A stretch of 6,534 nucleotides of DNA, from assembly GCA_937907205.1 (NCBI GenBank), contig CALESE010000042.1:1-6534 (forward strand), in the 5' to 3' direction. This stretch comes from an uncultured Romboutsia sp. (GTDB lineage Bacteria > Bacillota > Clostridia > Peptostreptococcales > Peptostreptococcaceae). The position numbers and the translations under genes are program-made. Shown here piece after piece: positions 1 through 5,095 of this stretch. The notes beneath the pieces were generated by a model that saw nothing but the letters and a program-made list of their open reading frames with translations, searched no databases and was not told the DNA's origin. Position 1 is the stretch's first letter; each line of letters starts with the position of its first letter.

Positions 1-3
1 CCA

Positions 4-29
4 ATTGGATGTGGAAAGGTACATCCAAT
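4..29. repeat. Short perfect inverted repeat at window start
   Basis: Arms ATTGGATGT (4-12) and ACATCCAAT (21-29) pair perfectly around an 8-nt centre, GGAAAGGT. There is no T-run directly after the right arm, so this is not a standard terminator. A weaker 4-bp hairpin, AGGC/GCCT, follows at about 38-49 and runs into ATTTTTA. The first 36 bases could be the 3' end of a plus-strand reading frame (stop TAA at 34-36, or TAA at 29-31 in another frame), but the frame cannot be settled from so short a stretch. Confidence 0.4.
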
Positions 30-86
30 AATCTAAGGCTTACGCCTATTTTTAGCATTTTATCACTAAAAATCTTTATAAAAAAG

Positions 87-124
87 AAAATAGCCATCTT
101 ATATAACTTAAAAATGGCTATTTT
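87..124 (+). terminator. Probable bidirectional terminator
   Basis: Perfect 11-bp arms AAAATAGCCAT (87-97) and ATGGCTATTTT (114-124) enclose a 16-nt loop. T-runs lie on the right in the plus sense and, because of the A-run at 80-90, also in the minus sense. It would end plus-strand transcription entering from the left edge and back up the palindrome at 137-163 for the minus-strand operon. The long loop makes it less than ideal. Confidence 0.5.
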
Positions 125-136
125 GTCTACAATTTG

Positions 137-163
137 AAATAAGGCTTAATTTAAGCCTTATTT
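137..163 (-). terminator. Terminator of the exported-protein operon, TAAGGCTTA type
   Basis: A perfect palindrome with 13-base arms (AAATAAGGCTTAA at 137-149 and its complement at 151-163) around one central base, flanked by T-rich sequence on both sides, so it can work in both directions. The TAA stop of the 48-residue minus-strand gene (158-160) lies inside it. All 27 bases are repeated identically at 6428-6454, and a close relative is at 1297-1329. Confidence 0.75.
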
Positions 164-304
164 TTGATTATTTTGAATCACATGATTTATAGTTTTTATA
201 TTTTTTTCAATATTAATAATTTTATTAAGCAATATACTTCCTATAAATATATTAAATATAATACTTACTATTAAAATTAATATTAAGCTATTTTCTTTTT
301 TCAT
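158..304 (-). CDS. Small single-span membrane protein, candidate immunity protein
   Basis: This is a 48-residue reading frame starting ATG at 304 and ending TAA at 158. It begins MKKENSL, then has one hydrophobic stretch (about residues 7-26, rich in I, L and V), then a polar, Lys/Asn-rich tail ending NNQK. The likely topology is a single membrane span with a short charged N-terminus. An AAGGGGAAG ribosome site lies about 9 bases before the ATG. It starts 27 bases after the stop of the exported-protein gene and ends in a terminator, so the two are very probably co-transcribed. Small membrane proteins directly downstream of a secreted antimicrobial precursor are commonly self-immunity proteins; that role is inferred from position and topology only. 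I recognise no family. It could instead be a secretion helper or a chance small ORF, but the ribosome site, spacing and terminator argue for a real gene. Confidence 0.65.
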   Translation of the reverse strand: MKKENSLILILIVSIIFNIFIGSILLNKIINIEKNIKTINHVIQNNQK

Positions 305-331
305 ACTTAATAACTTCCCCTTTTATCATAT

Positions 332-1120
332 TTAAATAATTAAATTATAATATCTATCAGATTGCTTCACCCAGTATTTATAATCATTATATTTATCTGT
401 TATTGATGTCACTATAGAAAATAAACTTCCTAATCCTAAAGCTGTTAATGCCGCTTTTACAACTGAAACAGTTACTACTCCTCCAGTCAATCCTATAAAC
501 CCTACTATAGATACCACAGCTGTACTTCCTATACTTCCTGCAAGTTTAGATACATATAAATCTGCATTGTCCACTGCATTTATAAAATTCTTTGTATTAC
601 CATTATAATAGCTTCCTGTTTTTGTATATCTTCCTAACTTTCCTTTTGAATTTTTTATATCTATACTATATTTACTACCACTTTTTGTAACTTTATAATA
701 CAAAGCATCTGTTGGTCCAAATGTACTACCCGAATCAACTACAGAGCTTCTTTCTTTATCTAAACTATACCCAATATCACTAATTTGTTCTATATTTTCA
801 TAGTAATTTGTTGTATATGATACAGATTCTCCATTATTATCTATATATGTATGTGTTATATCACCTGTATTTGTATTTATTATTGCCTTATAATTGTCCT
901 CATTAATTTCAACTATATTACTTCTTGTTTTCTCAGATATATTAGTAAACATCTTTCTAACTTCATCAAAGTTTATTTCTTCTAAATTATTTACTTTTTG
1001 TACTTCTTTGTCTTTGATAACATTCTCCATTGCTGATACAGTATTGAATACTGGTGTACTAGCAGTTATAGCAACTAATGCTAGTGCTATACTCTTACTT
1101 GCTCTCTTTTTAAAACTCAT
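332..1120 (-). CDS. Exported protein with Gly-rich hydrophobic C-terminus, bacteriocin-precursor-like
   Basis: A 262-residue protein. Residues 1-30 form a clear Sec signal peptide: basic MSFKKRASKS, hydrophobic core IALALVAITA, and a probable cut after TVSA at residue 30. Residues 31-180 are polar and Asn/Thr/Tyr-rich, with no motif I recognise. Residues 192-240 are strongly hydrophobic and Gly/Ala/Ser/Val-rich, looking like two helices joined at GLTGGV, as in membrane-inserting peptides. The tail (241-262) is aromatic and charged (YNDYKYW, DRYYNL). There is no LPXTG, choline-binding or enzyme signature. The design resembles secreted precursors whose C-terminal part is the active bacteriocin, such as closticin 574 of C. 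tyrobutyricum, and geobacillin 26-type exported bacteriocins; this is a likeness of layout, not proven homology. AGGAGG at 1130-1135 with a 9-base spacer fixes the start. A small membrane protein follows in the same unit. Function is inferred; a membrane-active toxin or a membrane-anchored surface protein are alternatives. Confidence 0.7.
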   Translation of the reverse strand: MSFKKRASKSIALALVAITASTPVFNTVSAMENVIKDKEVQKVNNLEEINFDEVRKMFTNISEKTRSNIVEINEDNYKAIINTNTGDITHTYIDNNGESVSYTTNYYENIEQISDIGYSLDKERSSVVDSGSTFGPTDALYYKVTKSGSKYSIDIKNSKGKLGRYTKTGSYYNGNTKNFINAVDNADLYVSKLAGSIGSTAVVSIVGFIGLTGGVVTVSVVKAALTALGLGSLFSIVTSITDKYNDYKYWVKQSDRYYNLII

Positions 1121-1184
1121 ATATATTCTCCTCCTCTTGATAACTGGCTAACATAGATTTTTATAAAAATTTTTCTACTAAACT

Positions 1185-1214
1185 AAATTATCGTTTAATG
1201 TACAAATTTGTCAA
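1185..1214 (-). promoter_or_regulatory. Promoter of the exported-protein operon
   Basis: A perfect -35 TTGACA lies on the minus strand at 1214-1209, followed after 18 bases by TAATTT (1190-1185), or after 17 bases by ATAATT. It points at the exported-protein gene, leaving a leader of about 55-60 bases with AGGAGG near its end. The -35 is consensus and the -10 is weak, which fits a promoter that needs an activator. Confidence 0.55.
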
Positions 1215-1218
1215 TATT

Positions 1219-1254
1219 TGTAAACAAACTGGGTGTTAACTGTTGCAATTTGGA
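1219..1254 (-). promoter_or_regulatory. Possible VirR/LytTR-type operator, paired repeats
   Basis: On the minus strand TCCAAATTGCAACA (1254-1241) and CCCAGTTTGTTTACA (1233-1219) share CCA and TTG at a 21-base period, and the second ends 4 bases before the TTGACA -35. Clostridial VirR boxes are two CCCAGTTNTNCAC-like repeats about 21 bases apart next to the -35. The downstream copy matches the first seven bases (CCCAGTT); the upstream copy is poor. Two further AGTTAAC words overlap the region. A quorum- or two-component-controlled promoter is plausible but tentative. Confidence 0.3.
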
Positions 1255-1296
1255 CATAAAGTTAACTATCCATAAAATTTAATTTTAAAATACAAT

Positions 1297-1329
1297 AAAA
1301 AATAAGGCCTAATATAAGCCTTATTTTTT
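1297..1329 (-). terminator. Terminator of the Rpn nuclease gene, TAAGGCTTA family
   Basis: Arms AATAAGGC (1301-1308) and GCCTTATT (1318-1325) pair, extended outward by the A-run (1297-1300) and T-run (1326-1329) and inward by two pairs after one mismatch. The TAA stop of the nuclease gene (1321-1323) sits inside the hairpin. It is a diverged relative of the identical palindromes at 137-163 and 6428-6454. Confidence 0.7.
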
Positions 1330-2196
1330 ATTTCTTAATTCTTTAATTTCTTCTAATGATAATCCAGTTATTATTTTAATTGTATTATCGTCTAAGTTAT
1401 TATTTATTGCATTTTTTGCTATTAATATTTTTTCTTGCTTTGCTCCTTCTTTTAAACCTTCTTTTTTACCTTTTTCAAGCCCTTTCCTTTCAGCATTCGC
1501 AAGTAAGCTATTTTGCTCTAAAAGAGATTCAAACCTTTTTTCGTATCTTTCTCTTTCTTTATCATTTCCACTTAATCTTAATAGCTCTTCTTTTGCTTCC
1601 TTTATTTCATCTGAAGACATTTCTAATTTATCTATTAATTCACTTGTAGGGCTTTCTATAAATGTTATCCATGCCTCTAACATATCTGATATATCTTCAC
1701 TATTTTCTAACTTTCTTAATTTTGGTATCTCTATAAAGTGTAGTTCCATAACATCTGTTAATTCTTCATTTGTATTTTTTTCTTTTAACCTATAACAATT
1801 ATGAAAATTATCATTTTTTAAATATTTAAAGTCTAATATATTTATACAAATTGTTCTTGATAAAGTGTCGTAGTCTTGACCTTTTGTAAGTTGTCCTTCA
1901 TACATCTTACTCCAATAATATAAGCTACGCTTTATCATGTTATATTCATTCTTTACTTGTATTTCAATGTTTATATGCTCCCCATTATTAGTTACTGCTT
2001 TTATGTCTAATCTTGAGTATTTATCTTCTATATGCTCTTTTTCTATATCTGTATTTTTTATTTGAACCGACTTTATTAAATCAGTTGGTTTTATAACTGC
2101 ATTTAAAAACGATATTAAGATATTTGGATGTTTTTCGTTACCAAATATCTTTTTAAATACAAAATCTACTTTGGGACTTAATATTCCAAAACTCAT
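1321..2196 (-). CDS. Rpn-family PD-(D/E)XK nuclease
   Basis: A 291-residue protein of the Rpn/PDDEXK transposase-like family, often labelled 'putative transposase'. The start MSFGILSPKVDFVFKKIFG is the typical family N-terminus. The catalytic PD-(D/E)XK core is visible as D64 in SRLDIKA and E78/Q80 in NIEIQV; ExQ in place of ExK is normal for this family. The middle includes the usual YYWSKMYEGQL segment (93-103). The C-terminus has the family's Lys/Glu-Gly repeat (about 236-252, EKGKKEGLKEG) and ends in a short helical segment. Length is about normal, so the gene looks intact. AAAGGAAG lies before the ATG and a promoter is at 2236-2263, so it is probably its own transcription unit. Rpn proteins are DNA endonucleases first linked to RecA-independent recombination and later to phage defence. 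No terminal inverted repeats are visible around it, so I do not call an insertion sequence. Confidence 0.85.
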   Translation of the reverse strand: MSFGILSPKVDFVFKKIFGNEKHPNILISFLNAVIKPTDLIKSVQIKNTDIEKEHIEDKYSRLDIKAVTNNGEHINIEIQVKNEYNMIKRSLYYWSKMYEGQLTKGQDYDTLSRTICINILDFKYLKNDNFHNCYRLKEKNTNEELTDVMELHFIEIPKLRKLENSEDISDMLEAWITFIESPTSELIDKLEMSSDEIKEAKEELLRLSGNDKERERYEKRFESLLEQNSLLANAERKGLEKGKKEGLKEGAKQEKILIAKNAINNNLDDNTIKIITGLSLEEIKELRNKK

Positions 2197-2235
2197 GTGT
2201 TATTCTTCCTTTCTTTTGTTTATAAATATAGTTTT

Positions 2236-2263
2236 ATTATACTATTATTTGCTTATCCAAAAA
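2236..2263 (-). promoter_or_regulatory. Promoter of the Rpn nuclease gene
   Basis: On the minus strand a -10 TATAAT (2241-2236) is preceded, 16 bases upstream, by TTTTTG (2263-2258) as a weak -35. The start codon is about 40 bases downstream. The -10 is perfect, but such hexamers arise easily in DNA this AT-rich. Confidence 0.4.
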
Positions 2264-2295
2264 TAAGTTTTAATAAGGAATTTTTATAAATAAAT

Positions 2296-2329
2296 AACTA
2301 ATCCTAAAATTTGGCTTTAGGGAATAGTT
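2296..2329. repeat. Imperfect inverted repeat upstream of the Rpn gene
   Basis: AACTAATCCTAAA (2296-2308) and TTTAGGGAATAGTT (2316-2329) are near-complementary around ATTTGGC. No T-run follows. It lies between the GIY-YIG terminator and the Rpn promoter and could be an operator or a decayed terminator. The 307-base stretch 2197-2503 otherwise holds only the Rpn promoter and this terminator. Confidence 0.3.
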
Positions 2330-2337
2330 TAAATATA

Positions 2338-2385
2338 AAAGAGTATATCTATTGAAATTACTACATTTCAGTAAATACACTCTTT
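2338..2385 (-). terminator. Terminator of the rep/GIY-YIG unit
   Basis: A long hairpin: outer arms AAAGAGT (2338-2344) and ACTCTTT (2379-2385), and an inner stem TGAAAT (2353-2358) with ATTTCA (2365-2370), joined by partly paired sequence. T-rich sequence follows in both directions, so it can stop minus-strand transcription from the GIY-YIG gene before the Rpn gene. It lies about 120 bases past the GIY-YIG stop. Confidence 0.55.
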
Positions 2386-2503
2386 TTTTATTTATTGTTT
2401 TTTATGAAACTTTATTTTTTTAACTTTTAAAAATTCTAGATAAATAAACTATTTTTACTTTTTACTTAATTTATTTTTGTATTAATTGTACTTATTATAA
2501 ATT

Positions 2504-2905
2504 TTACTTTATTTTATTTAAAATTTCTTTATAATCCTTCATAACTAAAATCCTATCATTATATTTTGGTTGTTTATTTTTATATATCATCAATCTTTCA
2601 ATTAAAACTAATTCTCTTTTTTTTATATTAGGAAAACTTTTAAATCTAAACTTCTCAACTTCATTGAACCATATTTTTTTACAATGAGCTCCATTACCAT
2701 GCAAATACATCCTATGATAAAAACTTGTGCTCTTACCTTCTCCAACCATTCCAACATATATTACATCATTATTCTTATTGTAAAGAAAGTATATACCTTT
2801 CTTAGAATTGCTATAGTTTTGTTTGATAAAATCTTTTTGATTATAATAAATTTGTTGTTTTTCTATTTCTGCTTTAACCATATCTGCAAATGTTTCTCTA
2901 TCCAT
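2504..2905 (-). CDS. Small GIY-YIG endonuclease-domain protein
   Basis: A 133-residue protein with the GIY-YIG nuclease fold: GIY at 37-39 and YVG at 50-52, the spacing of the family. It continues with R65 in SFYHRMYLHG as the probable catalytic Arg, E103 in LIERLMIYK as the metal-binding Glu, and N116 in KYND. The core therefore looks intact. There is a short 35-residue N-terminal helix region and almost nothing after the domain, so no zinc finger or other DNA-binding module is attached, unlike phage homing enzymes of the I-TevI type. AGGAGG lies 7 bases before the ATG. The gene starts 76 bases after the rep stop with no terminator between, so it is likely transcribed with rep. Its substrate is unknown; roles in plasmid processing, competition with other DNA or defence are all possible. 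The fold call is firm and the biology is not. Confidence 0.8.
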   Translation of the reverse strand: MDRETFADMVKAEIEKQQIYYNQKDFIKQNYSNSKKGIYFLYNKNNDVIYVGMVGEGKSTSFYHRMYLHGNGAHCKKIWFNEVEKFRFKSFPNIKKRELVLIERLMIYKNKQPKYNDRILVMKDYKEILNKIK

Positions 2906-2981
2906 AAATTAACCTCCTGTATAATTTTCTAGTAAAAAGAACTTCAAAAAAGAAACCACACATTTATAAAGACCCATTTCA

Positions 2982-4262
2982 TTAAACTTTTTTCAATTCT
3001 TTTACAATTTGAGATACTCGTCCCTTTGTAACTCCTAACTTTTCTGCTATTTTGTTTTGTTTTATTCCTTTTTCTATTAATCTTTTAACTTTATTTATTA
3101 AATCTTGTTTTTGTTGCTCTCTTTGTGTTAATCCATTATTATTTCTTCTAGATTGATTTCTTTTTATATTTTTTCTTTTATATTTTTCATCAGTTCCAAT
3201 TATAGTTTTCATGTGCTTTTGCTCTGATTTTGTAATACATAACCTATCTATTAATGTTTCATTTTTATACCAGTATCCACCTTTATCTCTCATTCCTTTA
3301 GTTACTCTTTTATCTTGTCCACTTCTTATGCCTTGCTCATACTCTATAAACTTATCTATTGCTTTTCCTACACTTCTAACTATTGATAATACTTCATTTT
3401 CTTTCAATGGCTCTATAAAGCTATTATTTAACTCTATAACTGTATTTTGTAATTCAAATTCATCTCTTATGTAAATGCCTTTCCAATATGCATAACAATG
3501 TATAATCATATTTCTATTACCTTTAACATCATATTTTCTTAACTTACATAACATTTCTATATCTTCGGCTCTTGCCATATGTAAGCTATATGAATTAAAT
3601 AATTTATTATTAATTACTTTCTTATCATCTTTTTTAGTTTGTTGTATCTTCAATTGATGTGATTTTGGTTTATAGTTTAAATATTTCTCTCTTAAATCAT
3701 ACATTGAGTATTCAATTATTTCACTATATAAGACACTACATTCCGTTTTAGAGCGTGAATTAATAGTATTTGGTAATCTAAGTACCCTTGCACCATCTGT
3801 GGCTCTCTTATCGGCTCCTAGATGCTTTAATTGATGATATAGATAATCTTGTAACTCTTGCCATGTTTGTAATGCTCCATACGGTGCATTTTTTATTACC
3901 CAATATACATGTAATCCTCTTCCACTATCAATTACAATTGAAGGTTTAGGTATTTTACCTTCATAGTACAGAATCCATATCATATACACTACTTCTGATT
4001 TATTAAATCCTAGTTTTTCACAATCTATATCTTGAAATAAAGCTCTAAGTTGTCTTATATTCTCAACTTTCCTTGAAGGTATATACATTGTATTTGGTGT
4101 TATAAATACATCTTCTTGACCTGCATACTCTTCTATTTTTTCTAAATCTTCATATTTAACATTTTCTATTTTTACTTTTTTACTATCACTTATTTTCAAT
4201 ATTTGTATATATCCATCTGTCGTTTTATCAAATAATTGTTTGTTGTATTTCCTTAATCCCAT
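2982..4262 (-). CDS. rep: Plasmid replication protein, AEP-type primase with PriCT and HTH parts
   Basis: A 426-residue replication initiator/primase. Residues about 60-170 hold archaeo-eukaryotic primase motifs: FQDID with D78 and D80 (metal binding), SGRGLHVYW at 113-121 with H118 (nucleotide site), and DGARVLRLPNTIN at 156-168, the RvLRLPNT motif of plasmid primases. Residues about 245-300 (GNRNMIIHCYAYW, then PLKENEVLSIVRSV) match a PriCT-type primase C-terminal domain. Residues about 394-424 form a helix-turn-helix (KQNKIAEKLGVTKGRVSQIV), likely for binding the origin or its own promoter. No helicase domain is present. I chose the ATG at 4262, not 4283: GGGGAAAGG lies about 8 bases before it, while the upstream ATG has no good ribosome site. 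The upstream ATG would add seven residues (MGERTFF). The leader region 4263-4540 probably contains copy-number control, and the origin may be there too. The GIY-YIG gene follows. Confidence 0.85.
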   Translation of the reverse strand: MGLRKYNKQLFDKTTDGYIQILKISDSKKVKIENVKYEDLEKIEEYAGQEDVFITPNTMYIPSRKVENIRQLRALFQDIDCEKLGFNKSEVVYMIWILYYEGKIPKPSIVIDSGRGLHVYWVIKNAPYGALQTWQELQDYLYHQLKHLGADKRATDGARVLRLPNTINSRSKTECSVLYSEIIEYSMYDLREKYLNYKPKSHQLKIQQTKKDDKKVINNKLFNSYSLHMARAEDIEMLCKLRKYDVKGNRNMIIHCYAYWKGIYIRDEFELQNTVIELNNSFIEPLKENEVLSIVRSVGKAIDKFIEYEQGIRSGQDKRVTKGMRDKGGYWYKNETLIDRLCITKSEQKHMKTIIGTDEKYKRKNIKRNQSRRNNNGLTQREQQKQDLINKVKRLIEKGIKQNKIAEKLGVTKGRVSQIVKELKKV

Positions 4263-4308
4263 AAAAAAAGTCCTTTCCCCCATAACACAACCACACTCTT
4301 AGAGAAAA

Positions 4309-4338
4309 GAACTTTATATATATTTCCATTGAACTTTA
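4309..4338. repeat. Two direct repeats GAACTTTA in the rep leader
   Basis: GAACTTTA occurs at 4309-4316 and 4331-4338, a 22-base period (about two helical turns), between the small-RNA promoter and the rep start. The second copy overlaps the -35 of that promoter. They could be binding sites for the Rep helix-turn-helix, but two 8-mers in AT-rich DNA may be chance. Confidence 0.25.
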
Positions 4339-4357
4339 AGTATTATTATGATAATAT
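4329..4357 (+). promoter_or_regulatory. Plus-strand promoter in the rep leader
   Basis: TTGAAC (4329-4334), a 17-base spacer, and TAATAT (4352-4357) form a good sigma-A-type promoter reading away from rep. Transcription would start near 4364 and meet a strong terminator at 4410-4453, with no open frame between, implying a non-coding RNA. Confidence 0.5.
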
Positions 4358-4369
4358 TAATACATAATA

Positions 4370-4375
4370 ATTATA
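4370..4375 (-). promoter_or_regulatory. Candidate -10 of a proximal rep promoter
   Basis: A minus-strand TATAAT with only weak -35 options 15-16 bases upstream (CTTTAA/TTTAAA). It would give a rep leader of about 100 bases. A second TATAAT at 4480-4475 is an upstream alternative. Which one is used decides whether the plus-strand RNA is antisense to rep. Confidence 0.25.
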
Positions 4376-4409
4376 TAAAAATCACTTTTCTTTAAAGTGT
4401 TTTGGGTTT

Positions 4410-4453
4410 AAACCAGGAGTTAAGCCGTCAAACTTAAAGGCTCCTGGTTTTTT
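4410..4453 (+). terminator. Strong plus-strand terminator in the rep leader
   Basis: Arms AAACCAGGAG (4410-4419) and CTCCTGGTTT (4441-4450) pair perfectly; inside, TTAAG (4420-4424) pairs with CTTAA (4433-4437). TTTTTT follows in the plus sense, while in the minus sense the hairpin is followed by TTTAAACCC. It is therefore directional, ending the candidate small RNA. It is the most GC-rich hairpin between mob and rep. Confidence 0.65.
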
Positions 4454-4540
4454 GCTATGTAATTTTATTTTATAATTATATATTTTATCATATCTTGTAA
4501 TAAAAAACATTTTATTTAAAAACTTTTAAATTTCATTATT

Positions 4541-5095
4541 TTAACCTATAACATTATCTATTTGCATTGATATACCATATCCATGAAACCTATTTATTTT
4601 TTTCTTAATAAAATCTATCTCATCATAAAGGCTCATATATCCTGATATGACCGACAATATGATTATACATATTACTATTCCTTTTTTCTTTCTTCTTTCT
4701 TTAGTTTCACTAACCATAAAATCTATACTTTCTTTAATTTCTACATATTTCTTGGCTAAACTTTTATTGCTATATTCTAATTTTTCTACGTCTGATTTTA
4801 TTAATTTAATTTCTCTATTACAATTCCATACCTCCTTCGATAGTTCTTCCATACGTTCTAATATTTGATTTTTGTCGCTCTTGCTCAAATCTTTTTCTAT
4901 TTTCTCTTTCAATTCTTTCTTGATATTCTTTATCTCGTTCTCTTTTTTCTCTTGCAATTTGTTTAAGTAATTCAACTGTTGATTTACTTGTATTGTTAGA
5001 CCTAAGTGTATATCTTCTATGTCCTTGTTCCATTTCATCATCTCTAGTTCTAATTCTGATATTTTGGTTTCTAACTCCATTATCTTTAGTTCCAT
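4541..5095 (-). CDS. Coiled-coil, membrane-anchored mobilization protein overlapping the relaxase gene
   Basis: A 184-residue protein. Residues 1-130 are almost continuous charged helix with heptad-like spacing of Leu/Ile (MELKIMELETKISELELEMM onward). After RRKKK (134-138) comes one membrane span, about 139-157 (GIVICIIILSVISGYMSLY), then a 27-residue tail. By the positive-inside rule the coiled coil is cytoplasmic. The start is firm: AAGGAG lies 7 bases before the ATG at 5095. The first 278 bases overlap the relaxase gene in another frame, so residues 1-92 share DNA with relaxase residues 279-370. In RSF1010, membrane-associated MobB is encoded inside mobA in another frame and helps the relaxase engage the transfer channel; this protein could play that part. 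I see no sequence match to MobB or MbeB, so the role is inferred from layout and topology. Confidence 0.75.
   Translation of the reverse strand: MELKIMELETKISELELEMMKWNKDIEDIHLGLTIQVNQQLNYLNKLQEKKENEIKNIKKELKEKIEKDLSKSDKNQILERMEELSKEVWNCNREIKLIKSDVEKLEYSNKSLAKKYVEIKESIDFMVSETKERRKKKGIVICIIILSVISGYMSLYDEIDFIKKKINRFHGYGISMQIDNVIG

Larger units (their letters stand above)
4364..4453 (+). ncRNA. Candidate small regulatory RNA, possible antisense copy-control RNA
   Basis: The predicted transcript of about 90 nt runs from the plus-strand promoter to the T-run at 4448-4453. It contains a small hairpin, CACTTT (4383-4388) with AAAGTG (4394-4399), and a large terminator hairpin. If rep is transcribed from upstream, for example from a minus-strand TATAAT at 4480-4475 or by read-through from the mob genes, this RNA is fully complementary to the rep leader. 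That is the layout of counter-transcribed copy-control RNAs. If instead rep starts from the TATAAT at 4375-4370, the two transcripts would be divergent and not antisense. Confidence 0.4.

Noticed and set aside
1..31. Plus-strand frame ending QLDVERYIQ as the C-terminus of a gene
   Set aside because: Only nine codons are visible and another frame ends nearby in a better-matched stop context; undecidable.
1..54. Minus-strand frame starting MLKIGVSLRLL running off the left edge
   Set aside because: The ribosome site is weak and the frame runs through two hairpins; too short to support as a gene.
894..1151. Plus-strand open frame opposite the exported-protein gene, and similar plus-strand frames within 1380-1649, 2684-2932, 3211-3474, 4647-4868 and 4993-5280
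   Set aside because: They are Leu/Ile/Phe/Ser-rich antisense shadows of well-supported minus-strand genes, as expected in AT-rich DNA, and lack credible ribosome sites or family features.
1190..1235. TcdR/BotR/UviA-type promoter (TTTACA) or LexA box for the exported-protein gene
   Set aside because: TTTACA is present, but no matching -10 lies at the right distance, and no GAAC-N4-GTTC-like site is seen.
1297..2340. Insertion sequence around the Rpn gene
   Set aside because: No terminal inverted repeats or target-site duplication were found; the 'transposase' label for this family is misleading.
4263..4283. Upstream ATG at 4283 as the rep start
   Set aside because: No good ribosome site precedes it, whereas GGGGAAAGG is well placed for the ATG at 4262.
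4495..4540. Terminator directly after the mobilization operon
   Set aside because: Only weak A/T-only stems (such as TTTAAAA/TTTTAAA) are present, not enough to call; read-through toward rep is possible.
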